Shown here: positions 16,967 through 24,771 of the stretch, in pieces
How the letters are laid out: each line of letters begins with the position of its first letter
Position numbering within the stretch: position 1 is the first letter of the stretch
NCBI GenBank assembly: GCA_904420505.1
Contig: CAJFVS010000077.1
Location: 1 to 41,760, forward strand
Length of the DNA stretch: 41,760 nucleotides
From: Candidatus Alloruminococcus vanvlietii
Lineage (GTDB): Bacteria; Bacillota; Clostridia; Oscillospirales; Ruminococcaceae
Reading direction: 5' to 3'
Position numbers and translations under genes: made by a program
The notes under the pieces: model-generated
Told to the model about the DNA's origin: nothing
The model's input: the letters and a program-made list of their open reading frames with translations, nothing else
Databases searched by the model: none

Positions 16967-17446
16967 ATGGATGATATGGTAGCCAAGCTTTCGGCCATGT
17001 TGAATGACCCTAAAAGCCTAAACCAAATACAACAAGTTGTACAAAGCCTGACAGGCGGCCAAAACGGGCAGAACACTGCGCCCAACCCGGGCCCGCCGCC
17101 CGCGCAGCAAGGGCCGGATGTAGCACAGATGCTACAAAGCGCGATGACGCCGGCAACGGCAGGGCCGGGTTCAAACGAAAAAAAGCCCGGCAACCAAAAC
17201 CCTATGCCGGCCGATATGCTAAAAGGGCTTTTGCCCGGCATTGACATTGCTACGCTTATCAAAATACAGCGTGCGCTTTCCACAGTGGACAACGATGACA
17301 AGAATATCCAGCTTTTGCGCGCATTGCGCCCGCATTTAACCCGCCAACGCGAAGGGCGCATTGACGAAGCCATGCGCATTATGCAGCTTATCCATATTCT
17401 ACCCATGTTAAAAGAAAGCGGCTTGTTCGGGGGTGAAAAGCGATGA
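16967..17446 (+). CDS. Hypothetical protein, second gene of the cassette
   Basis: 159 residues, cytosolic by appearance. An N-terminal helix (DMVAKLSAMLNDPKSLNQIQ) is followed by a Gln/Pro/Gly-rich linker (about residues 30-80) and a C-terminal helical region with IDIATLIKIQRALSTVDND and LLRALRPHLTRQREGRIDEA. It ends with a conserved-looking Leu-rich helix. GGAGG lies before ATG 16967. It overlaps the next gene by 4 bases (ATGA), so the products are probably made together. Similar proteins occur in Clostridia as far as I recall, but I know of no function. Confidence 0.75.
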   Translation: MDDMVAKLSAMLNDPKSLNQIQQVVQSLTGGQNGQNTAPNPGPPPAQQGPDVAQMLQSAMTPATAGPGSNEKKPGNQNPMPADMLKGLLPGIDIATLIKIQRALSTVDNDDKNIQLLRALRPHLTRQREGRIDEAMRIMQLIHILPMLKESGLFGGEKR

Positions 17447-17808
17447 ACTGGCAGTCGACCGGTTATTCCCAGGGGGATATTATGCGCATGCAGGAGGACG
17501 CTATCCGCCGGGTGCGGCAAATGCAGCAGCGCGCGCAAAGCTATGCCAAAGCAAGCCCTTCCAATGCGCCTAACCCGCCTGTGCAGCAGGCCCCCGCCAA
17601 GGATGTACATACGCCCGTGCATACAAATTCTTTGCCTGCAGCGCCCCAAAAAGGGCAGCCGGCAGCGGTAAACTGCCAAAACGCCAGCCCGCTTTTCAGC
17701 CTGAATTTGGACAACGACCGGCTGCTTATTTTGGCGCTGCTGCTCATCATGATTCAAGAAAAAGCGGATATGACCATTATTTTGGCCCTTTGTTACCTTT
17801 TGTTTTAA
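17443..17808 (+). CDS. Hypothetical protein with C-terminal hydrophobic helices, third gene of the cassette
   Basis: 121 residues. The N-terminus is polar (MNWQSTGYSQGDIMRMQEDAI), the middle is Pro/Ala/Gln-rich and disordered-looking, and the last 30 residues are strongly hydrophobic with the pattern DNDRLLILALLLIMIQEKAD then IILALCYLLF. Such a double hydrophobic tail with an acidic/Lys centre suggests a monotopic or two-helix membrane anchor. It starts in the overlap with the preceding gene. No family assigned; a membrane-anchored complex of the three products is an inference. Confidence 0.7.
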   Translation: MNWQSTGYSQGDIMRMQEDAIRRVRQMQQRAQSYAKASPSNAPNPPVQQAPAKDVHTPVHTNSLPAAPQKGQPAAVNCQNASPLFSLNLDNDRLLILALLLIMIQEKADMTIILALCYLLF

Positions 17809-17817
17809 ACAGCGTGC

Positions 17818-17862
17818 TTTTGGCCCCTAACAGCGCTGCCTGTTTCGGGGCCTTTGCTTTTA
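17818..17862 (+). terminator. Possible terminator of the three-gene cassette
   Basis: GGCCCC (17822-17827) pairs with GGGGCC (17847-17852) around a 19-base loop, followed by TTTGCTTTT. The T-run is interrupted. Confidence 0.45.
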
Positions 17863-17962
17863 TATGCCCTAAAATGGGGGCGCGGATTATAAAAAGCAAG
17901 CGGTTTGCCAAAGCGTAAGCTGCACATACCTCTTGCGCATCCACTTTTAGGAAATATTGTGC

Positions 17963-17998
17963 AAAAACAGCCCGGAAATTTCTCTCCGGACTGTTTTT
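17963..17998. terminator. Terminator downstream of the lipoprotein pair
   Basis: AAAAACAG-CCGGA pairs with TCCGG-CTGTTTTT around a short loop, with A and T runs flanking. It can end the minus-strand transcript that finishes at 18048 and also plus-strand read-through. Confidence 0.75.
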
Positions 17999-18047
17999 AT
18001 GGGGCTTATTTTTATTAGATGCGCAAAGCAAAACGGACTGCTGGGGG

Positions 18048-19568
18048 TTATTCCGGCAGTTTAAACAACCAGTAGCCTTTTATGGTTGTACCATCTACAT
18101 CCGGTTCGTTTGTGCCGTACCAGCAGAGAACCGTCTGGTTAGTAACGGCTACAATCTGCATCCTTCCCTTTTGGGCTACAGCGATTTGCCGGGGCTCTTC
18201 GTTGTTGTGCTGTGTGCGCAAATACTGGGTCAAAACGCTCTGGCTGTCCTGCTCGTAATCTATCCAAACCGCCAGCCGCCCGTCCGGCGTGATTTGCTCG
18301 TTGTTCTTCCATTCATACTGGTTTTGGCTTATCTCTCCGGTGCGCAAATCCAAATGGGGCAGGCCGCTGTTGCCGCCCACAACGGTGTAATCATCAGGGA
18401 AATGTATCCAACCGGTAAAAGGCGCTTTCATATCCCAGTAATACTGGATTTCCCCGGTTTTCAACTGCAAAACCGCCATGCCTAAAGGGGTTACCTGTAC
18501 ACCGGGCAATTCCACATTTGCCACCAGGCATTCACCCCCGTTCATCAGGCGCGGCACTGCAAAGCGCGGGGTCAGCCCATCGGGGATATCTTCTATCACT
18601 TGGTAAAGCTTCTCGTTATCCAGCGCCATTTGAGCGTTTTGCCCCTGCAAATCACACAGAAAAACGCCTTCCTGTGCGGTATAGGCAAGCGTTTCGCCGC
18701 GCTTGTCAAAGCCGGGCCCGGCCAAAGGGTCCATTTGCAAAGCAACGCTTTGGGGTACTTTCCAATCGGTGAGCAGTTCGTTTCGCAGGTCAAAGGTGTA
18801 AAGCGCCGTGTCGGTATAGATGCACACGCTTTCCTCCTTTTCTGGCGATATCCGCATCTCCTGCGCGTTTGGCAGCCCCGGCACAGTATACAAAATCGCG
18901 CCGGTTTGGGTATCTACAATGTGCAGCTCGCTTTCTGTCCGCGAAAGGCTGCACAAAACCACTAGCTTATCGCCCATTTGTACCACCTGCTGGATGCTGT
19001 GGTTTTTATCCATTGGCAGGGTTAGATTCGCCGCCTTGCCCTCTATTAAGCTGGCAACCGGCAAAGGTTCGGGCGGGTTGGTGATAATTTCCCACAGCTG
19101 GTCAAACACCTCGGCGGGGGCCACAAAATAGGTGCTGCCACTTATCCAGGCCAGCATCTGGTTGGAGTACATGCGGTCGCCCTCGCAGGGGCCTAAAATA
19201 GTCATGCTGCTGCCATAGTCAACATAAAACCAACGGATATGGATTTTATCCCGGTTGCCGCTTACCTGGGGCACCTGGTCCTGCACCGGCAAAAACTGGC
19301 CGGAGTTGAAAATGTTATCAATGCCCTTTAGCATCTCTTTTGTGGGCTGGATGGTTTGTTCCTCGGCCTGTCCGGCCGGCAACAGGGTGATGTCCACCGA
19401 ATAGGTGGTGCGAAGCATCCGCCCAAAAGATGTAAGCGCATATTCCGGCGGGTTTTGGGGGTGAACGCTTACCAGGGAAGAGGATACCCCCTCCTGCTGC
19501 CCCTGGCACCCGCCAAACAGCAGGATAAAGACAAGCAGCAGGCAAATCCATCGGTACGGTTGTTTCAT
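18048..19568 (-). CDS. Beta-propeller-like lipoprotein, downstream paralogue
   Basis: 506 residues, exported and lipidated: lipobox FGGC with Cys21, then a Gln/Ser linker. The rest has repeated short beta units with a turn such as LHIVDTQTGAILYTVPGLP, LYTFDLRNELLTDWKVP and LPHLDLRTGEISQNQYEW, as in WD/PQQ-like propeller blades. It is clearly related to its upstream neighbour: both have PR(L/F)MNGG-type segments, a D(L/V)RT turn and matching C-terminal (V/L)LC(W/R)Y...GY(W/L)L ends. AAAGGAGG precedes the ATG, and the gene starts 16 bases after the neighbour stops. Ligand and role unknown. Confidence 0.82.
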   Translation of the reverse strand: MKQPYRWICLLLVFILLFGGCQGQQEGVSSSLVSVHPQNPPEYALTSFGRMLRTTYSVDITLLPAGQAEEQTIQPTKEMLKGIDNIFNSGQFLPVQDQVPQVSGNRDKIHIRWFYVDYGSSMTILGPCEGDRMYSNQMLAWISGSTYFVAPAEVFDQLWEIITNPPEPLPVASLIEGKAANLTLPMDKNHSIQQVVQMGDKLVVLCSLSRTESELHIVDTQTGAILYTVPGLPNAQEMRISPEKEESVCIYTDTALYTFDLRNELLTDWKVPQSVALQMDPLAGPGFDKRGETLAYTAQEGVFLCDLQGQNAQMALDNEKLYQVIEDIPDGLTPRFAVPRLMNGGECLVANVELPGVQVTPLGMAVLQLKTGEIQYYWDMKAPFTGWIHFPDDYTVVGGNSGLPHLDLRTGEISQNQYEWKNNEQITPDGRLAVWIDYEQDSQSVLTQYLRTQHNNEEPRQIAVAQKGRMQIVAVTNQTVLCWYGTNEPDVDGTTIKGYWLFKLPE

Positions 19569-19584
19569 AAAAGTCCTCCTTTTG

Positions 19585-21186
19585 CTATTGCGGGTATTTT
19601 ACCAGCAAATAACCCTGTTTCTGGCTGTCGTCATACCGGCACAAAATCACGCTTTCCAGCAGGGCGCGCACACGAAGATTGGCCCCTTTTGTCTGCAAAT
19701 ACACGGTATCGGTCTGGGTGCGTTCATCCCATAGCACCACCGAGCGCACCATGTTGCCCTCTTTATCCCGGCCGATTGCAACATAAGCGGATTGCCCGGC
19801 GTCTTTGGAAAACACATCCCCCTTCATAGGGGTATGGGGGATTTCCTGCGTCTGTTTGGTGCGCACATCAATTTGGGTAAAGTCTATGCCAACTGAAACC
19901 ACCGTGGTATCGTCCAAAAAGGACAGATAATGCGAATACCCCGTTTCCAAATCGTTGTAATAATAGCTTTTGCCGGTTTGCAAATCCACAATCAGGGGGT
20001 AGCCAAATGCCCCGTAGGCCACTATGCACTGGCCGTTGTTCATAAAGCGCGGGCTGTGGCACACCGGGGAACCAAGTGCTGTATTCATGGGTGCAATGGG
20101 CGATGCGCCTGAGGCACTGCCTGTGGAGGTAGCATCCCAGTAATCGTAAATTTCCTGTTCGTTTTCGCCGTTTAAGCCGCACAAAAACAGCTTGCTTTGG
20201 TATGCGTAAACCAGCTTGTCTTTATAAATATTAAAGCTTATGGGCTCTGGCGAGGTTTTTTGAACAATTGTGTCGGGCAAATCCCAGCTGTCCATCTGGT
20301 TGCCCTGTGCGTTGTACCAGCGGATGTTCGTTTTGGTATACACCCGCAAAAGGCCGGGGGTAAAGGGGTCTTCTTCTATACCGCCCAGCCCGTCCGGGAT
20401 TTGGATACTGGGCAGCTCCTGGCCGGTTTTCAGGTCATACAGGTAGATTGTGTTTTTCTCCTCGTCGTCGCTATCGATGTCGCTATCAATAATTGCCAGT
20501 GTGTCTTCCAGCTGTACGGCCGCGCGCTCGAACCCTTCAAAATCCGGTATCCATACAACCTCGCGGTCGGTTGCGATGCCTGCTTCTTCATAGGTGTTCT
20601 GCACAAACAAAGTGTGCATCCGTTCTGCAAAATCCGCGGGCGCAATAAAGTTGGCATACGTATTTCCCATTTCCAAACAAAGCAGGGTTTTCTCGGCGTA
20701 AGGGTCATCGCGGTCATTGGGGCCGTAAATTCTCATATCAATATAAAGCGGCTCTTCGCCGATTTGACCATCGTATACAATTTCGGTGTAATGCCCCCAG
20801 TCGCTAATGGACTTCAGCTCGCTCTCCCAGCGCATAAGTTCCGGTTCTGCCAGCAAACCGGCCACCTGCTGCAAAATTTCCCGGGTAACGGCAACGTTTT
20901 TGTGTTCTTCATCAACCAGGGTATCGCTTGTCAGCAAACGTATCTGCGAAATATCCCCATTGAGCAGCCTTTCCAGCAGCGCAAGCAGCAAGGGGTCATC
21001 CTTGGCTGGGGTCAGCTTGCCCAGCTGGCTGCTTGTCCACTGCGAGGGTGCCTGGCTTTGCGGCATGCTTACATAGGGGGATATATACCGGCTTTGCCCG
21101 CTTTGCCCTTGGGCAGACCGGCACCCGCCCAGTATGCATGCCAAAATACACACCATACAAATTCCAACCACCATCAAACGCCGCAT
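19585..21186 (-). CDS. Beta-propeller-like lipoprotein, upstream paralogue
   Basis: 533 residues with a type II signal peptide (lipobox LGGC, Cys22) and a Ser/Gln-rich linker. After an N-terminal helical/beta part there are propeller-like repeats (TIYLYDLKTGQELPS, PLIVDLQTGKSYYYND, DFTQIDVRTKQTQEIP). Paralogous with the gene just downstream, from which it has diverged strongly. An acidic stretch (DSDIDSDDEEKN, about residue 260) is unique to this copy. GGGGAAGGG is the ribosome site. Both are probably one transcript from the promoter at 21207-21234. Confidence 0.82.
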   Translation of the reverse strand: MRRLMVVGICMVCILACILGGCRSAQGQSGQSRYISPYVSMPQSQAPSQWTSSQLGKLTPAKDDPLLLALLERLLNGDISQIRLLTSDTLVDEEHKNVAVTREILQQVAGLLAEPELMRWESELKSISDWGHYTEIVYDGQIGEEPLYIDMRIYGPNDRDDPYAEKTLLCLEMGNTYANFIAPADFAERMHTLFVQNTYEEAGIATDREVVWIPDFEGFERAAVQLEDTLAIIDSDIDSDDEEKNTIYLYDLKTGQELPSIQIPDGLGGIEEDPFTPGLLRVYTKTNIRWYNAQGNQMDSWDLPDTIVQKTSPEPISFNIYKDKLVYAYQSKLFLCGLNGENEQEIYDYWDATSTGSASGASPIAPMNTALGSPVCHSPRFMNNGQCIVAYGAFGYPLIVDLQTGKSYYYNDLETGYSHYLSFLDDTTVVSVGIDFTQIDVRTKQTQEIPHTPMKGDVFSKDAGQSAYVAIGRDKEGNMVRSVVLWDERTQTDTVYLQTKGANLRVRALLESVILCRYDDSQKQGYLLVKYPQ

Positions 21187-21206
21187 ATCCCTTCCCCTTT
21201 GTGTTT

Positions 21207-21234
21207 ATTGTATGAAATATACTTTAACTTGTAA
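21207..21234 (-). promoter_or_regulatory. Promoter of the paralogous lipoprotein pair
   Basis: Minus strand TTACAA (21234-21229), 16-base spacer, TACAAT (21212-21207), inside an AT-rich divergent region. Confidence 0.6.
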
Positions 21235-21308
21235 ATATATTTTAGCTATTATTTATTGGTAATCTTGGCTGTTTGCCGCATTTGCTGCAAAAAAGTGCGC
21301 TTTTTGGT

Positions 21309-21336
21309 TTGTTTTCTTTGCAATTTGTGGTATGAT
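21309..21336 (+). promoter_or_regulatory. Extended -10 promoter of the 21395 gene
   Basis: TTGTTT (21309-21314), 16-base spacer and TATGAT (21331-21336) preceded by TGG, giving a TGN extended -10 element. Confidence 0.6.
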
Positions 21337-21394
21337 GAATTTAGATACCCATCTTGGGATGTTTTTTCACAATGCCAATAGAGAGGACGCATGT

Positions 21395-21970
21395 ATGGCC
21401 AATACCATTTGTTTATCCAAGCCGGATTTTATAGAGGTCGTCAGCGATTGTATCTGGCGCGTATGCGATGAGTTTCAGCAAAACGATGTTGTGTTTGCAC
21501 CGGATAAAACCCCGTCGCACAACCCCAATATCCTGCTTACCGAATATCTGCTTTTGCAAATGTATTTGTTTACCTCGGCGTTTTTGGTGCTGGACGGCAA
21601 AGAAGAAACCAAAAACCAGGTGCTGGATGAAATGGCTACCTATATTCTATCCGCTACCGTTTTGCCCAAAGACCACACCCACGACGAGCTGGTAAGCCTG
21701 TTTTCCCATTACACCAAACGCTATGCGCAGTATAATGTAGCGCGTATTGCCAACACCGGCAAAAATGCCCAGGATGTGTATGTGGCAAGCCCTTTGGCAA
21801 GGGTGTTTTTGCAAAACAATTACGACCAAACCGCACAAAAATCCAACAAGCGCCAGGGCGATTTGACCGCTTTGGTAAAAGATTCCGTGCATGCGTATTT
21901 GGACATGCTTGCACGCACGCAGCTGCTGGAAGATGAACAGGGGGTTTCCTTTGCCATCCAGCCGTTTTAA
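21395..21970 (+). CDS. Hypothetical cytosolic protein
   Basis: 191 residues, mainly helical, without signal peptide or membrane segments. I place the start at ATG 21395 (MANTICLSKPDF), behind GAGAGGACG, rather than at 21332, which overlaps the -10 element. Notable segments are SDCIWRVCDEF, PNILLTEYLLLQMYLF and a late SPLARVFLQNNYDQ. The two halves do not resemble any family I recognise. It is monocistronic by appearance. Confidence 0.75.
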   Translation: MANTICLSKPDFIEVVSDCIWRVCDEFQQNDVVFAPDKTPSHNPNILLTEYLLLQMYLFTSAFLVLDGKEETKNQVLDEMATYILSATVLPKDHTHDELVSLFSHYTKRYAQYNVARIANTGKNAQDVYVASPLARVFLQNNYDQTAQKSNKRQGDLTALVKDSVHAYLDMLARTQLLEDEQGVSFAIQPF

Positions 21971-22205
21971 GCGGCGGATAAAATAAAAAACGCCCCTTGG
22001 GCAGGCTTTTATGCAACTGCCCCCTTTGGATGGCTTTTTCTATTCACCCAGCAAGGGTGCGCTTGCCGTTTTGTAAGGCTTTAAGCGGCGCGCGCGGGGA
22101 TTCGCCGGCGCATTGTTTGCTTTTTTAAGGCGCTTTGGGGCGAGCAAGCCCTGTTTTCCATAAAAATACAACCGCAACCCAAAACCAGAGAAAGGACGCT
22201 TTTTT

Positions 22206-22616
22206 ATGTGGGCGGTATATGCTGTTGGCTCGGCTGTGTTTGCAGCCCTTACTTCTATTTTGGCCAAGGTTGGAATAGAACAGGTCAATTCCCATCTGGC
22301 CACCGCCATTCGCACGGTGGTGGTGTTGCTGTTGGCTTGGGGCATGGTGTTTTTCACCGGTTCGCAGGCGGGCATTAAACAAATTAGCGCCAAAAGCTGG
22401 CTGTTTTTGATTCTTTCCGGCATTGCTACCGGGATTTCCTGGCTGTGTTACTACCGGGCATTGCAGTTGGGCAAAGTGTCCCAGGTGGTGCCCATTGATA
22501 AAATGAGCGTGGTTTTAACCATTCTGCTTTCGTTTTTCTTTTTGCACGAAACCATCTCGCTGAAAGCGGGGATTGGAGTTGTGCTTATCACTGTAGGCAC
22601 GTTGTTAATGATTTGA
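22206..22616 (+). CDS. EamA/DMT-family transporter, half-size
   Basis: 136 residues with about five hydrophobic segments, equal to one EamA repeat rather than the usual two. Small single-domain EamA proteins exist and act as dimers; the gene looks complete, with GAAAGGACG before its ATG and a normal stop. The family signature near the C-terminus is visible: the segment around YYRALQLGKVSQVVPI and SFFFLHETIS followed by GIGVVLITVGTLL. The substrate is unknown. The aldo/keto reductase follows after 36 bases and may be co-transcribed. Confidence 0.88.
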   Translation: MWAVYAVGSAVFAALTSILAKVGIEQVNSHLATAIRTVVVLLLAWGMVFFTGSQAGIKQISAKSWLFLILSGIATGISWLCYYRALQLGKVSQVVPIDKMSVVLTILLSFFFLHETISLKAGIGVVLITVGTLLMI

Positions 22617-22652
22617 TGTGTATTCTATATTCCATAAAAGGAGGACGCCATT

Positions 22653-23615
22653 ATGCAATACAGAAGATTAGGCAACACCGGGCTGGAGGTTTCCAACCTG
22701 TGCCTGGGCACCATGGCCTTTGGCCGCTGGAGCGATGAAAAAACCTCGCTGGATATTATCTCGCAAAGCATCGACCTGGGCATCAATTTTGTGGACACCG
22801 CCGATTTTTACGGCAAGGGCCAGGATTGGGAGGTAAAGGTAGGCACCGGCGAAAGCGAAACCATTTTGGGCAAAGGCTTAAAGGGACGGCGCGACAAAAT
22901 GGTGATTTGCACCAAATTCGGCTTCCCTATGAGCACCGACCAAAACCACAGCGGGTATTCCAAAGCGCATATCCTGCGCGAAGTGGACGAGCAGCTCAAG
23001 CGCCTGGATACCGATTACATCGATTTGTACATGATTCACCGGTTCAACCCCTCTTACCCGGCTGAAGAAACCTTGCGCGCATTGGAAGATTTGGTGCGCA
23101 TGGGTAAGGTGCGCTACACGGGTTCTGCCAACATAAGCGCTTGGCAGATGGCCAAATTAAACGGCATTTGCGACCGTTTGCATTTTGAAAAACTGTGCGC
23201 TGTGCAGGTGCAGTACAACCTGCTTTCGCGCGAGATTGAACAGGAAATGCTGCCCTACTGCATAAGCGAAGGGGTAGGCGTTATGGTGTACAGCCCCTTG
23301 GCCCGCGGGGTTTTGTCTGGGCGGTACAACAGCATTGACGATATTCAGCCCGATTCGCGCGCAGGGCGCGGGGAAGCGTTGATTCGCAAATATTTTACCC
23401 CGCAGTATTTTGCCATGCTAAACCAATACAAAGAGCTGGCGCAAAAATACGGCATTACCATGGCGCAGCTGGCCACCTCGTGGGTATTTAACCAAAAAGG
23501 CGTTACCAGCGCGTTGGTAGGGGCCAGCAAACCTTACCATATTGAGGACGCAGCAAAAGTAGCCGACCTTGTATGGACCCAGGAAATGCTGGATGAAGTA
23601 GCGGCTGTAAAATAA
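22653..23615 (+). CDS. Aldo/keto reductase
   Basis: NADPH-dependent oxidoreductase of the AKR family, 320 residues. The catalytic tetrad is visible: Asp48 and Tyr53 in FVDTADFYG, Lys in ICTKFGF, and His in YMIHRFNP. The GSANISAWQM block and the late GASKPYHIEDA cofactor region match the YajO/Tas-like group of the family. AAAGGAGG lies 6 bases before the ATG. The substrate cannot be predicted. A terminator follows at 23626. Confidence 0.93.
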   Translation: MQYRRLGNTGLEVSNLCLGTMAFGRWSDEKTSLDIISQSIDLGINFVDTADFYGKGQDWEVKVGTGESETILGKGLKGRRDKMVICTKFGFPMSTDQNHSGYSKAHILREVDEQLKRLDTDYIDLYMIHRFNPSYPAEETLRALEDLVRMGKVRYTGSANISAWQMAKLNGICDRLHFEKLCAVQVQYNLLSREIEQEMLPYCISEGVGVMVYSPLARGVLSGRYNSIDDIQPDSRAGRGEALIRKYFTPQYFAMLNQYKELAQKYGITMAQLATSWVFNQKGVTSALVGASKPYHIEDAAKVADLVWTQEMLDEVAAVK

Positions 23616-23625
23616 AATGCGAAAC

Positions 23626-23650
23626 AGCGGCCTGAAGCGGCCGCTTTTTT
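23626..23650 (+). terminator. Terminator between aldo/keto reductase and HAD genes
   Basis: AGCGGCC (23626-23632) and GGCCGCT (23639-23645) form a 7-base stem with a 6-base loop, then six T. It lies just 20 bases before the HAD start, so it would not block a promoter reading that gene from elsewhere only partly. Confidence 0.8.
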
Positions 23651-23670
23651 GCAGCAAAAAAGGAGATTGT

Positions 23671-24333
23671 ATGCAGTACCAGACCTTTGTTTTTGATTTT
23701 GATTTAACCCTGGCGGACGCTTCCCCGGCGATTTTTGCCTGCAGCCACTATGCGCTTGGGCGCCTTGGCTTTGCCGACGTGGACGACGCCACTATTTTTT
23801 CCACCATCGGGCAGCCGCTGGGGAAGATGTTCACCATTTTTACCGGCAGTGACGACCGCGCCAAACAAGAAGAATTTGTGCGCATTTACCGCCAAAAAGC
23901 CGAAGAAATTATGGATGGGCAAACCGTTTTGCTGCCCGGCGCCAAAGAGCTCATCACCTGGCTGTATAAACAGGGCAAAACCTGCGCGATTGTTTCCACC
24001 AAAATCCGTGCGCGCATCCTAAGCACCTTGCAGCGCAATGGGCTTCAGAGCATGTTTTCGCTGGTGGTGGCCGGGGAAGATGTAAGCGTGCCCAAGCCCG
24101 ACCCGCAGGGGCTTATGCTTGTTGCCAAAACGCTTGGCACCCCCAAAGAATCCATCTTGTATGTGGGGGACAACCAAATTGACGCGCGCACAGCCCAAAA
24201 CTTTGGGGTGGATTTTGCCGCTGTGCTTTCGGGCCCCACCCCCAAAGAGGCGTTTGAAGCGCTGCCCCACCGGTATATCTGCCAGGGTTTAACGCAGCTG
24301 CACGCCATTTTAAAGCAAGACGCCGCCCGTTAA
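23671..24333 (+). CDS. HAD-family phosphatase (PGP/beta-PGM-like)
   Basis: Haloacid-dehalogenase-superfamily hydrolase, 220 residues. Motif I is FDFDLTL with the nucleophile Asp9 and Asp11; motif II is IVSTKI; the Lys of motif III lies in VPKPDP; motif IV is VGDNQIDA. The cap between motifs I and II is a helical C1 cap typical of phosphoglycolate phosphatase and beta-phosphoglucomutase relatives. Start at ATG 23671, after AAAAAGGAG; the open frame extends further upstream through the terminator. Substrate unknown. Confidence 0.92.
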   Translation: MQYQTFVFDFDLTLADASPAIFACSHYALGRLGFADVDDATIFSTIGQPLGKMFTIFTGSDDRAKQEEFVRIYRQKAEEIMDGQTVLLPGAKELITWLYKQGKTCAIVSTKIRARILSTLQRNGLQSMFSLVVAGEDVSVPKPDPQGLMLVAKTLGTPKESILYVGDNQIDARTAQNFGVDFAAVLSGPTPKEAFEALPHRYICQGLTQLHAILKQDAAR

Positions 24334-24711
24334 AGGGCGTGGTGTGCCAAGGCCAAACAGAAATTTTGTGCGATAGCGGGGCAAATGCACGCAACAGCGC
24401 AAAAAAGCCGCTGGTTTAAGGGCGGTGTTTTAAGATAACGCAAAGGGACGGCTTCGCTCGCCGTCCCTTTAAAAATTTCTTATTTCGACGCCCTATTGGG
24501 ACGCCGGTTTTTTATAAGCCACCGGTAAATGCGGGCAGGCGCTTGCGGTCGTGTAAAGTTTACGCGGATTTGAACATTTGCTTTTTGCATTGTGCAAAAA
24601 AGCGCAGCCCCACTGTTTAGGGCGTTGTTTTCCAAAATGCGCAGGAGCGCCTATTATTGCGCTTTTATACGCGGTTTTCTTATTTTAACGCCCCATTTCC
24701 GGCAAACTAAG
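24334..24711. other. Gene-free spacer between convergent genes
   Basis: Apart from the hairpin at 24442-24470 nothing is recognised. Several short dyads (for example CCGGTTTTTTATAAGCCACCGG, 24504-24525 region) are present. No gene with a ribosome site. Confidence 0.4.
24442..24470. terminator. Hairpin, probable terminator of the HAD gene
   Basis: AAAGGGACGGC pairs with GCCGTCCCTTT across a 7-base loop; an AAAAATTT follows. It is a strong stem but the T-run is poor, so termination is an inference. Confidence 0.6.
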
Positions 24712-24746
24712 CGCAGCAAAAAGCGGACGGAGAGTTTCTCCGTCCT
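24712..24746 (-). terminator. Terminator of the CNNM/CorC gene
   Basis: Minus strand GGACGGAGA, three-base loop, TCTCCGTCC, then GCTTTTTGC. Lies 25 bases past the stop codon of the minus-strand gene. Confidence 0.8.
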
Positions 24747-24771
24747 CTTGGGTGTTTTATAAGGGTTTGGG

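Noticed and set aside
20197..21234. 345-codon plus-strand ORF antisense to the lipoprotein 19585-21186
   Set aside because: The opposite strand has a lipobox, a ribosome site and propeller repeats; the plus-strand frame covers the lipoprotein promoter.
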